Source of the DNA: Thalassomonas actiniarum
GTDB taxonomy: Bacteria; Pseudomonadota; Gammaproteobacteria; Enterobacterales; Alteromonadaceae
Direction: 5' to 3'
Length of the DNA stretch: 64,000 nt
Assembly (NCBI RefSeq): GCF_000948975.2
Contig: NZ_CP059735.1
Span: 2,232,001-2,296,000 of the forward strand
This document shows positions 1 through 9,523 of this stretch, piece after piece. The notes beneath the pieces were generated by a model, which had not been told where the DNA came from, searched no databases, and saw only the letters and a program-made list of their open reading frames with translations. How positions within the stretch are numbered: position 1 is the first letter of the stretch; each line of letters opens with the position of its first letter. The position numbers were made by a program, and so were the translations under genes.

Positions 1-2
1 TC

Positions 3-581
3 AGAAAAGATGTCGCCTGGACATTAGGTACCAATACTCATTTGCCTAAAGATATTGCCGTTAGCTGGGTCAAAGTAGTCAGTGATGAATTTCACGCGCG
101 TTTTAGCGCCACAGCCCGCCGTTATCGCTATATTATTCACAATAATAATCTGCGTTCGGCCATTCTCAGCAGCGGCTTGAGCTTTTGTCATTATCCGTTA
201 GACGAAAAGCTGATGCATGAAGCGGCGCAGTATCTGATCGGCCGGCATGATTTTGACTCTTTCCGTACCGTACATTGCCAGTCACATTCGCCGATCAGAA
301 CTTTGATGCATTGTAATGTCAGCCGCCAGGGGCACTATGTCATTATTGATATTAAGGCCAATGCCTTTTTACATCATATGGTCAGAAATATCGCCGGCAG
401 TTTGATGAGAGTAGGGCAAGGGTTAGAGCCGGTGACCTGGATCAAAGAAGTGCTTGAAGCTAAAAACCGGTGTGTTGCCGGTATCACTGCACCCTCGGGC
501 GGTTTGTACTTTGTTGACGTGGATTACCCCGAAGCGTTTGATATCCCGAAAAGAGATCTTGGTCCTTTGTTTTTAAAATAA
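3..581 (+). CDS. truA: tRNA pseudouridine(38-40) synthase TruA, 3' part
   Basis: TruA isomerises uridines 38-40 in the tRNA anticodon arm. The frame is open from base 3, so the gene starts before the window; about 192 residues remain of a family length near 270. The visible part begins [15 protein letters not shown] and carries [16 protein letters not shown] and the C-terminal [17 protein letters not shown] segment, both typical of TruA. The segment with the catalytic Asp (GRTDAGVH in the family) is upstream of the window. A TTG at 42 is an internal leucine, not a start. The gene lies 188 bp before accD on the same strand. Identification is firm; only the 5' end is unseen. Confidence 0.95.
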   Translation, partial: RKDVAWTLGTNTHLPKDIAVSWVKVVSDEFHARFSATARRYRYIIHNNNLRSAILSSGLSFCHYPLDEKLMHEAAQYLIGRHDFDSFRTVHCQSHSPIRTLMHCNVSRQGHYVIIDIKANAFLHHMVRNIAGSLMRVGQGLEPVTWIKEVLEAKNRCVAGITAPSGGLYFVDVDYPEAFDIPKRDLGPLFLK

Positions 582-769
582 TGTTTTTAGGATGATGTTT
601 ATTTGCGCATAAAAACACAAAACAGACCAGTTTTTTGTAGGTAACATACGCTAAACTATGGTTTAATTCTCGGTTATATTTGTTTTTATTAATTAAAAGA
701 CGTTTGTTGATTGTTATTTCAGCAAAACGTCGACACTTTTTCTCGTTGCAACAGGCAAAAAATTAAATT

Positions 770-1627
770 ATGAGCTGGATAGAAAAAATTCTCCCGAAAG
801 CGAAAGCGACACAAAAGCGCAATATTCCCGAAGGTGTTTGGAGCAAATGTGGCTCCTGTAACGCCGTGCTGTATAAAGTTGAATTAGACCGTCAAATGTC
901 GGTATGTCCTAAGTGCGATCACCATATGCGCATCAGCGCCCGAAACCGTATTGACGGTTTCCTGGATCAGGGAGAGCGCCTTGAGCTTGGTGAAGAGTTT
1001 GAAGCACAGGATATCTTAAAGTTTAAAGACTCCAAGCGTTATAAAGACAGATTAAGCTCGGCACAAAAAAATACCGGGGAAAAAGATGCTTTAGTGGTGA
1101 TGAAAGGCGAATTGCACGGCATGCCGATAGTTGCTGCTGCTTTTGAATTTTCTTTCTTAGGCGGCTCTATGGCTTCTGTGGTCGGTGCGCGTTTTGTTAA
1201 AGGCGTGGAATACTGCCTGGAGCATAACTTACCGTTTGTGTGTTTTTCTGCCAGTGGCGGCGCCCGTATGCAGGAAGCCCTGTTTTCCTTGATGCAAATG
1301 GCGAAAACCAGTGCCGCTTTGGCAAAAATGAGCGAAAAAGGCCTGCCGTATATTTCGGTATTAACCGATCCGACCATGGGCGGTGTATCTGCCAGTTTAG
1401 CCATGTTAGGTGATGTTAATGTTGCCGAGCCTAAAGCCCTGATTGGTTTTGCCGGTCCGCGGGTTATCGAGCAAACGGTACGGGAAAAACTGCCGGAAGG
1501 TTTCCAGCGCAGCGAATTCCTGTTGGAAAAAGGTGCAATTGATTTAATTGTTGACCGCCGTGAAATGCGTGGTACCTTAGCCCGCCTGTTAGGTAAGTTT
1601 ATGGGGCACACCAGCCCGGTCCAATAA
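770..1627 (+). CDS. accD: Acetyl-CoA carboxylase carboxyltransferase subunit beta
   Basis: AccD pairs with AccA to move the carboxyl group from carboxybiotin to acetyl-CoA, making malonyl-CoA for fatty acid synthesis. The 285-residue protein has the N-terminal four-cysteine zinc ribbon (C27, C30, C46, C49) followed by the crotonase-like carboxyltransferase domain with [20 protein letters not shown] and [16 protein letters not shown]. Length is close to E. coli AccD (304). It is the first gene of an accD-folC-SPOR-cvpA-purF run, with folC only 5 bp downstream, so translation is probably coupled. The 188 bp upstream hold no ORF and presumably its promoter, which I could not place confidently. 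Confidence 0.97.
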   Translation: MSWIEKILPKAKATQKRNIPEGVWSKCGSCNAVLYKVELDRQMSVCPKCDHHMRISARNRIDGFLDQGERLELGEEFEAQDILKFKDSKRYKDRLSSAQKNTGEKDALVVMKGELHGMPIVAAAFEFSFLGGSMASVVGARFVKGVEYCLEHNLPFVCFSASGGARMQEALFSLMQMAKTSAALAKMSEKGLPYISVLTDPTMGGVSASLAMLGDVNVAEPKALIGFAGPRVIEQTVREKLPEGFQRSEFLLEKGAIDLIVDRREMRGTLARLLGKFMGHTSPVQ

Positions 1628-1632
1628 TTTTT

Positions 1633-2934
1633 ATGTCACAACAAACTCCAAGCCACTCTTTGCAAAGCAGCCTTCAAGAGTGGCTTTGTTATTTAGAACA
1701 CCTCCATAGCCAGGAAATTGAACTTGGCTTATCCCGTATCGGCCAGGTCGCCTCGCATCTTAATATCGATTTCAGCTTTGCCAAAGTGATCACTGTTGCC
1801 GGTACTAATGGTAAAGGCACCAGTTGTGCCTTTCTTGAGCATGCCCTGCTCGGGCAGGGTAAATCCGTTGCTGTCTATTCTTCTCCCCATATTGAGCGTT
1901 TTAATGAGCGTTTGAGAATTAATAAACAGGACTGCGACGATCAGGCTTTTATCCGCGCCTTTGTTGAAATAGAACAGGCCAGGGGAGATATTTCCCTCAG
2001 CTATTACGAGTTCACTACCCTGGCTGCTTTTCTGGTATTGATGGCTCAAAAGCCGGATGTGATCATTTTGGAAGTAGGGCTTGGCGGACGTTTGGATGCC
2101 ACCAATATTATTGATGCCGATATTGCGGTGATCACTACGGTAGATTTGGATCACCAGGCGTTTTTAGGGGATACCCGAGAAGCCATCGGTTATGAAAAAG
2201 CCGGCATTATGCGTGCAAACACCCCGGTTGTCGTGGGAGATAAAAACCCGCCTCAATCATTGCTTGATTACGGCAATTCCCTCAATGCCAAAATGTATCT
2301 GCGGGAAAGGGATTTTTTCGTCTCTGTTGCTGATGGCAAGGCCGGGCAAACTCATACCGGGCATTGGCAATGGCATTTTGCACAGCAGCTATTGCCGGAT
2401 CTGGCGTTGCCGTTTATACCCCAGGATAATGTCGCCACGGCGTTAACTGTATTGTCTTTACTTGAGCTTGAGCTTGAGCTAAGTGCTGATCTGGTCAATG
2501 GCCTGATCGACAAAACCCGGGTGCCGGGGCGCACCGAGATGTTTCACGGGCAAAGCGATATCATGCTTGATGTTGGCCATAATCCGCAGGCGGCGCGTTA
2601 TCTTGCTAATGTGCTTGCCAGCAAACGTCAGCAGCAGGGTTATACCCGGGTGTTGGCCGTGGTGGGTATGCTGGCGGATAAAGACATCACCAATACCCTG
2701 AAACCTTTAGGGCAAAGCATCGACGGCTGGTACCTTGGCACGCTTGAAGGACCCAGGGCGGCAACGGCTGAGCAGATTGCCCAGTTGATAACAACTGAAG
2801 ATGAAAACATCAATTGTTTTGACAATGTCACCCAGGCATTTAAAATGGCGTGTAATAATGCAAAAGCAACTGATTTGATACTAGTTTTCGGTTCTTTCTT
2901 TACCGTTGCCGAGATCAGACGTTTGCTAGTTTAG
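1633..2934 (+). CDS. folC: Bifunctional dihydrofolate synthase/folylpolyglutamate synthase FolC
   Basis: FolC adds the first glutamate to dihydropteroate and then extends the polyglutamate tail of folates in the cytoplasm. The 433-residue protein carries the Mur-ligase type ATP loop (GTNGKGTS, residues 57-64), the VGLGGRLDATNII motif and, further on, the C-terminal domain with MLDVGHNPQAARYLA. Length matches E. coli FolC (422). It starts 5 bp after accD and is followed by the SPOR gene after 9 bp, the conserved gammaproteobacterial arrangement. No unusual features were seen apart from a short Leu-Glu repeat (LELELEL) near residue 278. Confidence 0.96.
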   Translation: MSQQTPSHSLQSSLQEWLCYLEHLHSQEIELGLSRIGQVASHLNIDFSFAKVITVAGTNGKGTSCAFLEHALLGQGKSVAVYSSPHIERFNERLRINKQDCDDQAFIRAFVEIEQARGDISLSYYEFTTLAAFLVLMAQKPDVIILEVGLGGRLDATNIIDADIAVITTVDLDHQAFLGDTREAIGYEKAGIMRANTPVVVGDKNPPQSLLDYGNSLNAKMYLRERDFFVSVADGKAGQTHTGHWQWHFAQQLLPDLALPFIPQDNVATALTVLSLLELELELSADLVNGLIDKTRVPGRTEMFHGQSDIMLDVGHNPQAARYLANVLASKRQQQGYTRVLAVVGMLADKDITNTLKPLGQSIDGWYLGTLEGPRAATAEQIAQLITTEDENINCFDNVTQAFKMACNNAKATDLILVFGSFFTVAEIRRLLV

Positions 2935-2943
2935 GAGCTTCCC

Positions 2944-3600
2944 TTGTCTACACCCTTTCAAAATCGCTTAGTCGGAACCGTCATTGTTGCAGCGGCGATC
3001 GTTATCTTTTTGCCTGATTGGCTCGATGGTGAGAAAAAAACCTATCAGGCTGATTTTGAAGCGATCCCTGAGGCACCGGCCTTTAAAGCGGAGCAGGAAG
3101 TAAAGCGTTTTCCCCGGGAAAAGTTGAAAAAGCCGGCCCAGGCCCCCTTGTCAGACGAAGCGGCACTGGATGACGTTACCGATGATAACCAGCAAGCCGG
3201 GCAGACTACAGCCCCTGGCAGTGACGATATTAAAGTGGCGGCCCTGGCCAAAGACGAGAATTTTACTGAGGCAGGAAGTACTGCCCCTGAAAGCACCAAG
3301 ACAGTAAAGGTTAAAGAGCAAGAGAGCAAGCCACCGGCCAAAGCTAAAGTTGATGTTGCCTGGGTGATCCAGCTGGGCAGTTTCCGCCATAAGAAAAATG
3401 TCGATGAATTGCTCAGTAAATTAAAAAAGAACGGTTATACCGCTTTTACCAAACCGATCAAAACCCAAAAGGGCACCCTGACCAAAGTGTTTATCGGTCC
3501 CGAGTTACACAAGACCTCATTGGAGAAAAAGTTACCTGAGCTGAAACGTTTGACTAAGGTGCAGGGAAAACTTGCGCGTTTTTATCCGACAAAACAGTAA
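2944..3600 (+). CDS. DedD-like SPOR-domain inner-membrane protein
   Basis: SPOR proteins bind denuded septal peptidoglycan; DedD is a division-associated member found at this locus between folC and cvpA in enterobacteria. The 218-residue product has a single membrane anchor (about residues 9-24), a charged, Ala/Pro/Lys-rich linker, and a C-terminal SPOR domain (about 138-215) containing WVIQLGSFRHKKNVDELLSKL. The start is a TTG at 2944 with AGGAG at 2934-2938, partly overlapping the folC stop; no ATG fits. The position and architecture support DedD, but linker sequences diverge too fast for the symbol to be given with certainty. Confidence 0.85.
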   Translation: MSTPFQNRLVGTVIVAAAIVIFLPDWLDGEKKTYQADFEAIPEAPAFKAEQEVKRFPREKLKKPAQAPLSDEAALDDVTDDNQQAGQTTAPGSDDIKVAALAKDENFTEAGSTAPESTKTVKVKEQESKPPAKAKVDVAWVIQLGSFRHKKNVDELLSKLKKNGYTAFTKPIKTQKGTLTKVFIGPELHKTSLEKKLPELKRLTKVQGKLARFYPTKQ

Positions 3601-3691
3601 TAGCAAACGAAATAAAGGCAATAAAAGGTTAGCTAAGTGGCCTTAGCTTCTGTTAGAATGCGCGCCTCTAATCAATGAGAAAACTTAATTT

Positions 3692-4174
3692 ATGGTTTGG
3701 ATAGATTATGCCATTTTGGCGTTAATTGGCATATCAACATTAATTAGTCTGGTTCGTGGCTTTGTCAAAGAAGCGGTATCCTTAATTATTTGGATAGGAG
3801 CTTTCTTTGTTGCCAGCACCTTTTATGCGAACCTGGCCAGTTTATTAACCAATATCTCAGATCCCTTCTTGCGAAATGCTGCCGCAATCGCCATCCTCTT
3901 TATAACTACGCTGATCCTCGGCGCCCTGGTAAACTACCTTATCGGACAACTGGTCACTAAAACCGGTTTGTCGGGAACAGACAGGGTACTGGGACTTGCT
4001 TTTGGTGCCCTGCGCGGGGTGTTGATCATCAGTGCTTTGTTATTTTTTATGGATGCTTTTACCCCGGCAGCGACCACCAGCTGGTGGACAGACTCGCAAT
4101 TAATCCCGGAGTTTAAACTGGTGATAGAATGGTTTTTTGAATATCTGAAACAATCATCGAGTTTTCTTACTTAA
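3692..4174 (+). CDS. cvpA: CvpA family membrane protein
   Basis: CvpA is an inner-membrane protein named for colicin V production; its cellular role is linked to envelope stress and its position next to purF is conserved. The 160-residue protein has four hydrophobic segments (about 5-22, 27-48, 65-88, 104-125) and the family signature [20 protein letters not shown] near residues 23-42. It lies 91 bp after the SPOR gene and 26 bp before purF. The gap upstream contains TTAGAATGCGCGCC around 3653, a plausible -10 region, so cvpA-purF may have their own promoter. Confidence 0.93.
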   Translation: MVWIDYAILALIGISTLISLVRGFVKEAVSLIIWIGAFFVASTFYANLASLLTNISDPFLRNAAAIAILFITTLILGALVNYLIGQLVTKTGLSGTDRVLGLAFGALRGVLIISALLFFMDAFTPAATTSWWTDSQLIPEFKLVIEWFFEYLKQSSSFLT

Positions 4175-4200
4175 CGAAGCGTTTTGCGGAGAAATAGTTC

Positions 4201-5715
4201 ATGTGTGGTATCGTTGGTATTGTCGGAAAAAGCTCTGTTGTTCAATCCCTCTATGACGGCTTAACGGTGCTTCAGCACCGGGGTCAGGATGCAGCAGGCA
4301 TAGTCACCATTCACGACAATACATTTAGATTACGTAAAGCAAATGGTCTGGTGAAAGATGTATTTCATACGCGTCATATGATGCGCTTACAGGGAAGTAT
4401 AGGCATAGGACATATCCGTTATCCGACTGCAGGCACTTCCAGCTCATCTGAAGCACAACCCTTTTATGCAAACTCTCCTTTTGGTATCTCTTTAGCTCAT
4501 AACGGTAATTTAACCAATGCCAACGAGTTAAAAGACTGGTTATATACCGAAGCTCGCCGTCATGTAAACACTACCTCGGATTCCGAGTTGCTGTTAAACA
4601 TCCTGGCACACGAATTACAAAACACCGGTAGTATCGATCTCACCCCGGATGATGTTTTTTCTGCGGTAGCGAATGTCCATCAGCGGGTACGTGGCGCCTA
4701 TGCGACCGTCGCCCTGGTTATCGGCCACGGCATGGTGGCGTTTCGTGATCCTAACGGCATCCGTCCGCTGGTCTTTGGTAAGCGGGAAACGGAAAAAGGC
4801 GTTGAATACATGGTAGCGTCCGAATCTGTCGCCCTGGATGCCTGTGAATTTACCTTTGTCAGGGATGTAGCCCCGGGTGAAACCATCTTCTTCAGTGAAG
4901 ACGGTCAGTTGTACAGTCAGCAATGTGCGCAAAACCCGACTTACAGCCCCTGTATTTTTGAGTTTGTTTATTTCTCCCGTCCGGACTCGACTATCGATAA
5001 AATTTCCGTTTACGCTTCCCGGGTGGAAATGGGCAAAAAGCTGGGTGAGAAAATTGCCCGGGAATGGGACGACCTTGATATCGATGTGGTGATCCCTATT
5101 CCGGAAACCTCCTGCGATATCGCCCTGGAAATTGCCCGTCAAATGGATCTGCCTTACCGTCAGGGGTTTGTTAAAAATCGCTATATCGGCCGTACCTTTA
5201 TTATGCCGGGCCAGGAGCAGCGTAAGAAATCGGTGCGCCAGAAGCTTAATGCCATCAGTGCCGAGTTTGTCGGCAAAAATGTTTTGCTGGTGGACGACTC
5301 TATTGTCCGCGGTACCACCTCTGAGCAAATTATCGAAATGGCCCGCGCTGCCGGTGCCAAGAAGGTGTATTTTGCCTCCGCCGCACCTGAAATACGCTTC
5401 CCGAACGTATACGGTATCGATATGCCCAGCGCCAATGAGTTAATCGCCCATGGCCGTGAGCTGGACGATATCTGCGAGCTGTTAGGCGCCGATAAGCTGA
5501 TATTCCAGTCTATTGATGACTTGGTTGCTGCGGTAGGGGTAGCCAACCCGGAAATTAAGATGTTTGAAACTTCTGTGTTCGACGGCAACTATATTACTAA
5601 TGATATCGATCAGGGATACCTGGAAAGGCTTGATGCCATGCGTAACAATGATACCAAAGAGCGTTCCGATAAAAATGCTGACTCTATTATCGACATGCAT
5701 AATGAAGGGGCGTAA
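4201..5715 (+). CDS. purF: Amidophosphoribosyltransferase PurF
   Basis: PurF makes 5-phosphoribosylamine from PRPP and glutamine, the committed step of purine synthesis. The 504-residue protein starts [10 protein letters not shown], so Cys2 becomes the N-terminal nucleophile of the glutaminase domain. The phosphoribosyltransferase half carries the PRPP loop [14 protein letters not shown] at about residue 362. Length equals E. coli PurF (505). It ends the accD-purF run. No PurR-type operator was recognised upstream. The gene is followed by a repeat pair and a strong hairpin terminator at 5901. Confidence 0.98.
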   Translation: MCGIVGIVGKSSVVQSLYDGLTVLQHRGQDAAGIVTIHDNTFRLRKANGLVKDVFHTRHMMRLQGSIGIGHIRYPTAGTSSSSEAQPFYANSPFGISLAHNGNLTNANELKDWLYTEARRHVNTTSDSELLLNILAHELQNTGSIDLTPDDVFSAVANVHQRVRGAYATVALVIGHGMVAFRDPNGIRPLVFGKRETEKGVEYMVASESVALDACEFTFVRDVAPGETIFFSEDGQLYSQQCAQNPTYSPCIFEFVYFSRPDSTIDKISVYASRVEMGKKLGEKIAREWDDLDIDVVIPIPETSCDIALEIARQMDLPYRQGFVKNRYIGRTFIMPGQEQRKKSVRQKLNAISAEFVGKNVLLVDDSIVRGTTSEQIIEMARAAGAKKVYFASAAPEIRFPNVYGIDMPSANELIAHGRELDDICELLGADKLIFQSIDDLVAAVGVANPEIKMFETSVFDGNYITNDIDQGYLERLDAMRNNDTKERSDKNADSIIDMHNEGA

Positions 5716-5734
5716 CTTTGCTTTTGTGAGCTGA

Positions 5735-5782
5735 GTTCATCCTGAACATCGCTGCTCTCATACATCCTTGTATTTGCAGCAT
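5735..5782. repeat. 48-bp direct repeat, copy 1
   Basis: This unit starts GTTCATCCTGAACATCG and ends TTGTATTTGCAGCAT. It matches copy 2 at 5834-5881 with one mismatch (C versus A at the 25th base). Just after it, TACATCCT at 5761-5768 can pair with AGGATGTA at 5790-5797, making a hairpin that spans the end of the unit. It lies in the non-coding space after purF. Confidence 0.9.
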
Positions 5783-5833
5783 TGCTTACAGGATGTAAGT
5801 ACTTGGCATTTGTCAGGAACAAAAATGCAGACC

Positions 5834-5881
5834 GTTCATCCTGAACATCGCTGCTCTAATACATCCTTGTATTTGCAGCAT
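5834..5881. repeat. 48-bp direct repeat, copy 2
   Basis: Second copy of the 48-bp unit, 99 bp after the first. A third, truncated copy of the first 15 bases (GTTCATCCTGAACAT) follows at 5885-5899 and runs straight into the terminator. ORFs read across this array are repeat-driven and not genes. Confidence 0.9.
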
Positions 5882-5900
5882 ACCGTTCATCCTGAACATA

Positions 5901-5926
5901 AAAGGCACCGCGAGGTGCCTTTTTTA
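5901..5926. terminator. Rho-independent terminator after purF (possibly bidirectional)
   Basis: AAAGGCACC (5901-5909) pairs with GGTGCCTTT (5914-5922), loop GCGA, followed by a T run. The complement also has a short T run, so it may serve the convergent gene at 5981 as well. Confidence 0.88.
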
Positions 5927-5980
5927 TCTCTGGTTTTTAAAGTAAAACCGATTATCGTTTTATATTAGCGCGTGGTCTTT

Positions 5981-6580
5981 TTAAGCCATGTACTGAGGAC
6001 CTAAGCCCATGCTCCATAAAATGACCGTTGTTGCCATCATGGCAACCAGCATCACTAAACCACAGGTGACTACCGAGCTGGAATAAATAAAGCCTTTTTC
6101 TTCCGGGATATTCATCATGATAGGTACGCCGGAATATAGCAGGTATACCGAGTAACACATGGCGACCATGACGGCCAATACCATGACCCAAAGTATGGGC
6201 ACTAAAGCGACAACCCCAACCATAAGTAAAGGGGTGGCAGTATAAGCTGCCAACTCTAATGACTGGGTAAAGTTAGGCGTTGAATCAAAGGTTTTTGCCA
6301 TCCAGTGAATTAAATAAGCCAGGCAAAATACGCCGGCTATCAGGGCACAATACATAGCGACTGCCATTATTGCCGCACTTGTCTGGGTTAGCTTTATCGG
6401 ATCTCCTGCGCCTATGGTCCAGCCGATGTGTGCGGCCGCATAATAACCGCAAATGGTTGGTATTAGAGCGACGGTTAAGATATGTACCAAGCTGTACATT
6501 AAGCTTTCATGACGTTTCTCTATCGTTTGCCATTCTTCTTTCGGGTGAGCATAAAGCCCCCATATATGATTTAATATCAT
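5981..6580 (-). CDS. Yip1-family integral membrane protein
   Basis: The 199-residue product has about five membrane-spanning segments and begins ILNHIWGLYAHPKEEWQTI, the amphipathic entry typical of bacterial Yip1/DUF1282 proteins such as E. coli YohC. These are inner-membrane proteins without a settled function. Conserved-looking loops include LIHWMAKTF and SLELAAYTATPLLM. It stands alone: the neighbour on the left is convergent (purF) and the next minus gene is over 200 bp away. The 203-213 bp upstream hold no ORF. The family call rests on remembered patterns; function is unknown. Confidence 0.75.
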   Translation of the reverse strand: MILNHIWGLYAHPKEEWQTIEKRHESLMYSLVHILTVALIPTICGYYAAAHIGWTIGAGDPIKLTQTSAAIMAVAMYCALIAGVFCLAYLIHWMAKTFDSTPNFTQSLELAAYTATPLLMVGVVALVPILWVMVLAVMVAMCYSVYLLYSGVPIMMNIPEEKGFIYSSSVVTCGLVMLVAMMATTVILWSMGLGPQYMA

Positions 6581-6794
6581 GCTTATTATCCTCTTGCTAT
6601 CCCCAACTTAATCGTTAACAGCAATCCCTGCTGTTTTATTTTCGGCTTAATTATTTTTATTACCGATATGCTATTTATGTAAGATGGCGAAGCTTTCGTC
6701 AAGAGTTGTTTGAAAAACAAGCGTAATTTGACCGGGTTTGTGCTTTTTAATAGTGAAAACCAAGGATTTTGATTTTTTTTAGACCATAAGGGTA

Positions 6795-7157
6795 TTAACT
6801 GGTGCGAATACGAACGATATTCATTATCTCTATCTCGAACCCTGCCACGGTTTCTGTGGCCGGATAATAGGTAATATTGATGCGCTGGCCGGCTAAGGAT
6901 TTGTATTGCTGCTTTCGTTTATATTTAAAAGGCACATCAACACCTTCTAACATCAGGGTATTGATGATCCACTCATCCTGCTCGCGCTGGACATGAGATA
7001 ATACTTTAATGGCTTCGGTATGCACCAGTTTCTGATGTTTCTCGGTTAATTTCTCTGCGGCTGTTTTCATTGTCTTTTGCGGCTTATCAGCTTGTTGTTT
7101 GTATAAGTATCTCAATAAATCATGGCCGGGCACAGTCCTAACGCTTATTTTCAACAC
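6795..7157 (-). CDS. Conserved-type hypothetical protein
   Basis: I do not recognise this 120-residue protein. It is basic and soluble, with no signal peptide or membrane segment; the middle (about residues 30-60) looks helical (AAEKLTEKHQKLVHTEAIKVL) and the C-terminal half looks beta-rich (INITYYPATETVAGFEIEIMNIVRI). The longest frame uses a GTG at 7157; an internal ATG at 7070 (MKTAAEKL) is an alternative that would give 91 residues. It is divergent from miaE with 100 bp between them. Codon use resembles the neighbours. Confidence 0.6.
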   Translation of the reverse strand: MLKISVRTVPGHDLLRYLYKQQADKPQKTMKTAAEKLTEKHQKLVHTEAIKVLSHVQREQDEWIINTLMLEGVDVPFKYKRKQQYKSLAGQRINITYYPATETVAGFEIEIMNIVRIRTS

Positions 7158-7257
7158 TTAGCCGCTATTAACTTTGATGTGGCTATACACCTGATGAAAA
7201 CATTCATGATAAAATTGTCTTTTTATCGCTTTTGTTATGTTAAGTATCGAGGTTTGA

Positions 7258-8022
7258 GTGTCCCACCAGCAGTTATTAGCCCCCATTCTAGATTTTTTAG
7301 CCTGTGAAACCCCAAAAGCGTGGATTGATGAAGCGGCTAAAAAAGAAAACTTACCTGTGGTCCTTATCGACCATTTAATTTGTGAGCTAAAAGCCGCCCA
7401 ATCTGCGATGTTCCTGATCCGCAAATACGCGGTGGATAAAGCAAGCGGCGATGCCCTGCTGGCATGGCTTAAGCCGTTTGAAACCTTAGTCTATAAAAGG
7501 GAAGGGGACTGGCGCAGCCTGCCGGGTAAGAATAACCTGACCAAGGCGGTTATTCCCAAGTCAGACTCGCCCTATGGCCAGGACCTGATAGATAAAATGG
7601 TGCTGTTGATCAAAGAAGAGTTACATCACTTTTACCAGGTACTGGAAATCATGGACGAGTACGGCATCGAATACCAGAGCATTACGCCGTGTCGTTATGC
7701 CAAAGGTCTGCTACGGCATGTGAAAACTTATGAACCGGATGCCATGGTGGACAAACTGATCATAGGCGCTTATATAGAAGCGCGCTCGTGTGAACGTTTT
7801 GCCCGTCTGGCACCTCATGTTGATAAACGCTTGGGAGATTTCTATGTTTCCCTGCTGCGCTCAGAAGCCCGCCATTACCAGGACTATTTAACCTTAGCCG
7901 AGCAGGTTGCCGGTAAAGATATCAGTGAAAGGGTGAACTTTTTTGCCGAAGTCGAAGCCGAGTTGATCAGCACTACGGATGAGGATTTTAAGTTTCACAG
8001 TGGTGTGCCATCCGGGCGATAA
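7258..8022 (+). CDS. miaE: tRNA-(ms2io6A37) hydroxylase MiaE
   Basis: MiaE is a non-haem diiron monooxygenase that hydroxylates the isopentenyl group of ms2i6A37 in tRNA, using oxygen. The 254-residue protein shows the ferritin-like four-helix carboxylate/His motifs: LICELKAAQSAM, KEELHHFYQVLEIM, YIEARSCERFARLAP and RSEARHYQDYL. Length is near that of the Salmonella enzyme (about 270). It starts with GTG at 7258; no internal Met gives a better fit to the family N-terminus. It is a monocistronic gene, with a hairpin at 8033-8059 downstream. Confidence 0.93.
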   Translation: MSHQQLLAPILDFLACETPKAWIDEAAKKENLPVVLIDHLICELKAAQSAMFLIRKYAVDKASGDALLAWLKPFETLVYKREGDWRSLPGKNNLTKAVIPKSDSPYGQDLIDKMVLLIKEELHHFYQVLEIMDEYGIEYQSITPCRYAKGLLRHVKTYEPDAMVDKLIIGAYIEARSCERFARLAPHVDKRLGDFYVSLLRSEARHYQDYLTLAEQVAGKDISERVNFFAEVEAELISTTDEDFKFHSGVPSGR

Positions 8023-8032
8023 GGGCCCTAAT

Positions 8033-8059
8033 AGCGTGTTAGCGGTTCACTAACACGCT
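8033..8059. terminator. Hairpin between miaE and the convergent acyltransferase gene
   Basis: AGCGTGTTAG (8033-8042) pairs perfectly with CTAACACGCT (8050-8059). Neither side has a good T run, so it is a weak terminator candidate placed where one would be expected for two convergent genes. Confidence 0.45.
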
Positions 8060-8087
8060 TCAGTGATCATTACCTGAGTCGAGCTGC

Positions 8088-9290
8088 TTAACTGTTATTA
8101 GCAACCGTCTCTTTAGGTTGAGCGGCATTAACGCCCGGCTTGAAGATGCCGAGTACGCTTTTGGCAAACAGGTTACTGATCTTCATGCCGGTTAAGTCGA
8201 CATATTTGTAGAAATAGACGGCGGCAACATAAACGGCTGCAACGGTGAGTAACGAGGCCGATAAAGCCGATAAATGATAAGAGCCGCTATAACCGAAACT
8301 GAGTTCGAACAGATAAAAGCCCAGTGTTGAGAGCAGGGGTAAATGGATCAAATACACGGAAAATGATACTTTCCCCATAAATACCGGTAGCTTACCCGAG
8401 AAAAGCCCGTTAACTCTGTCATTAAAAATCACCGCATAGACCAGGAAAAATCCAGACAGGAAATTACCCAGGATATAAGTTTTCTGGCCGACAATGCTTT
8501 CAATCAGCGCATAAGAACTGCTGCCGTTGTGGGCGCCGGCCAGGTAAAGTCCGGTTAACAGCAAGGGGATGGCGATTTTAAGCGAGATCACCCGGCCGTA
8601 TCGGCAAAAGTAATAACCGCCGTAAAAAGCAATCAGGCCTGCGGTTAATCCCGTGCCTACCAGCTTCAGCCCGGTCAGGGCGAGTAAAACCACCAGGCTG
8701 ATAACACAGAGGAAAGGAATATTGAACGAGGCCTTATTCATACAGAGAAAATAAATGATAAAAGAACCGAGCAATTCAACCTTCATGGTCCACAACACCG
8801 GATTGTACAAGCTTTGCCCTGAGAGGAAAAAGGTGTCTATGGCGCCGTTATAAAAGGCGCCGGTCAGTGAATAATCAAAATCACCATAGTTATTGATCGA
8901 GTGGATCATATCTGAACCGGGCATACCGACAAATTGGAAGATTGCTACGGCCAGCAAACAAGAAACCAGTGCCGGCAACATCAGCCTGGGATAACGCTTT
9001 ATCGCCATGGAAGAAATACGCGATAATGACGGCTGAGATCTTAAGGCTACCTTGGTCAGGATATAGCCGCTTAGCACAAAAAAGATATAAACGGCGGCAC
9101 TGCCTGAAAAGAAAAAAGTTAAGGGAGAGTGATGAATGAGATTTTGAATATCATAGCCCGTACTGTCTGCAGCATTAAAGTTGTGCAAATAGGGATAGAA
9201 AATCAAGCTTAAATGGGACAACACCACCATAAAGCAGGCAACTCCCCTGAGGCCTTCAACAGCCAATAATTTATCGTTTTGACCTGTCAT
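8088..9290 (-). CDS. Acyltransferase family 3 membrane protein (OafA/YrhL type)
   Basis: Members of this family transfer acetyl or other acyl groups to sugars of LPS, peptidoglycan or antibiotics at the inner membrane. The 400-residue protein begins LLAVEGLRGVACFMVVLSHL, with the family's conserved R and H in the first membrane segment, and has about ten membrane spans. It lacks the extra SGNH domain of some OafA proteins; the C-terminus is a short cytosolic tail. No sugar or O-antigen genes lie nearby, so the substrate cannot be inferred. The 233 bp to lpxH contain no ORF. Confidence 0.85.
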   Translation of the reverse strand: MTGQNDKLLAVEGLRGVACFMVVLSHLSLIFYPYLHNFNAADSTGYDIQNLIHHSPLTFFFSGSAAVYIFFVLSGYILTKVALRSQPSLSRISSMAIKRYPRLMLPALVSCLLAVAIFQFVGMPGSDMIHSINNYGDFDYSLTGAFYNGAIDTFFLSGQSLYNPVLWTMKVELLGSFIIYFLCMNKASFNIPFLCVISLVVLLALTGLKLVGTGLTAGLIAFYGGYYFCRYGRVISLKIAIPLLLTGLYLAGAHNGSSSYALIESIVGQKTYILGNFLSGFFLVYAVIFNDRVNGLFSGKLPVFMGKVSFSVYLIHLPLLSTLGFYLFELSFGYSGSYHLSALSASLLTVAAVYVAAVYFYKYVDLTGMKISNLFAKSVLGIFKPGVNAAQPKETVANNS

Positions 9291-9523
9291 CTTCCAAATC
9301 TAAAGTTAATAGCAAAAATTGCGGCTAATGATACCAGAGACTTGCCCCGGTTATTATTTTTATTTTCCAAGATGCTTATTGGCTTTTTCGAAAAGCTGTA
9401 GTTAAAGCGGCTTTGACAGCCGCATAACCCTGAGGACAATAACCCGGATAAGTCAATTATTACCCCGCAGAGAAAGCAGGGCTGGAGGTTAGTTTGTCGG
9501 AATGATGTATGCGGGAGCTGTTA

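Noticed and set aside
42-44. TTG at 42 as the start of truA
   Set aside because: The reading frame continues upstream to the window edge with TruA-like sequence.
4615-5328. Long minus-strand ORF inside purF
   Set aside because: Shadow of the highly conserved purF frame.
5768-5968. Plus-strand ORF with repeated CLQ/EHR motifs after purF
   Set aside because: It is built from the 48-bp repeats and runs through the terminator; no credible start signal.
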